A stretch of 5,817 bases of DNA from an uncultured Planctomycetales bacterium (GTDB lineage: Bacteria; Planctomycetota; Planctomycetia; Isosphaerales; Isosphaeraceae): assembly GCA_937997355.1 (NCBI GenBank), contig CALKTZ010000340.1:1-5817 (forward strand), written 5' to 3'. This document shows positions 5,557-5,817 of the stretch, piece by piece (position 1 is the stretch's first letter; every line of letters starts with the position of its first letter). The notes beneath the pieces are model-generated. The model searched no databases. It was not told where the DNA came from and worked only from the letters and a program-made list of their open reading frames with translations. Both the position numbers and the translations under genes were made by a program.

Positions 5557-5817
5557 ATGGTTCATTTATTAAAATCGGCCTCAGCAGTGCTCTGCGCCCT
5601 GGTCCTGGGGCTTGCATCACCCGTCTTTGCGCACGAAGGAGAGACGCACGAGAAGAGCGCGGCCCTCAAGCATCTCGAGGGGCTCGACGGCGAACGGTTC
5701 GAGCAAGCTTTCCTCAAGCACATGACTCATCACCACCGCTCCGGGGTTGAGATGGCGGAGCTTGCCCAAGCCAAGGCGAAGCATCCCGAGGTTAAAGAAC
5801 TCGGCGAGAAGATTGCA
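5557..5817 (+). CDS. Secreted DUF305 (ferritin-like fold) protein, 3' end cut by window edge
   Basis: The first 87 codons are present and the frame runs off the right edge. Residues 1-25 are a signal peptide ending SPVFA before His26. The start of the mature protein is His/Glu-rich (HEGETHEKS). From about residue 45 the sequence follows the DUF305 pattern: a helix FEQAFLKHM, the His cluster THHHRSGVEMAELA (57-70), then AKHPEVKELGEKIA. DUF305 proteins are small helical periplasmic or secreted proteins, often encoded beside copper-resistance genes; His and Met residues on their helices suggest metal binding, but the biochemical role is not settled. A typical member would need roughly 50-80 more residues. 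The gene diverges from the copper operon and may share control through the 5378-5556 region. Family assignment is good; copper binding is inferred. Confidence 0.88.
   Translation, partial: MVHLLKSASAVLCALVLGLASPVFAHEGETHEKSAALKHLEGLDGERFEQAFLKHMTHHHRSGVEMAELAQAKAKHPEVKELGEKIA

Noticed and set aside
1..5817. tRNA, rRNA, CRISPR array, insertion sequence ends or attachment sites.
   Set aside because: I saw no clover-leaf arm pattern, regular spaced repeats, terminal inverted repeats or transposase motifs anywhere in the window.

Overview
This GC-rich window holds a periplasmic copper/heavy-metal handling locus from a Gram-negative (diderm) bacterium. A TolC-family outer-membrane lipoprotein, a Tat-type multicopper oxidase and a membrane-anchored cytochrome c imply an outer membrane and a respiratory periplasm. 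Codon use and protein style suggest a proteobacterial, myxobacterial or similar environmental lineage, but the sequence does not fix the taxon.

Layout. (1) Bases 2-529, plus strand: the 3' part of a basic protein of a family I cannot name, cut by the left edge. It converges on the metal operon with an 18-bp gap. (2) Bases 548-4845, minus strand: a five-gene unit read right to left. The order is a secreted DUF5666-like protein with a His-rich tail, a single-heme anchored cytochrome c, a lipoprotein with a Cys/Met/His heavy-metal-binding domain, a TolC-family outer-membrane lipoprotein, and a two-domain laccase-like multicopper oxidase. Neighbouring genes overlap by 8, about 11 and 4 nt, or are separated by 1 nt, so they are almost certainly cotranscribed and translationally coupled. 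(3) Bases 4970-5377, minus strand: a small secreted Cys/His-rich protein, 124 bp upstream of the five-gene unit and possibly its leader gene. (4) Bases 5378-5556: a divergent intergenic region with candidate promoters for both directions and short repeated boxes. (5) Bases 5557-5817, plus strand: the start of a secreted DUF305 protein, cut by the right edge.

Inferred joint role. Copper (or a similar metal) in the periplasm would be bound by the His/Met/Cys-rich small proteins, oxidised by the multicopper oxidase, and possibly moved outward through the TolC-type channel. The cytochrome could supply or accept electrons. No RND pump, membrane-fusion protein, P-type ATPase or metal regulator lies in the window, so the pump that would drive export is either outside it or absent. 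The most distinctive pattern is that four of the five operon products end in a His-rich tail and the fifth (TolC) ends in an acidic tail finishing in His, although the proteins belong to unrelated families.
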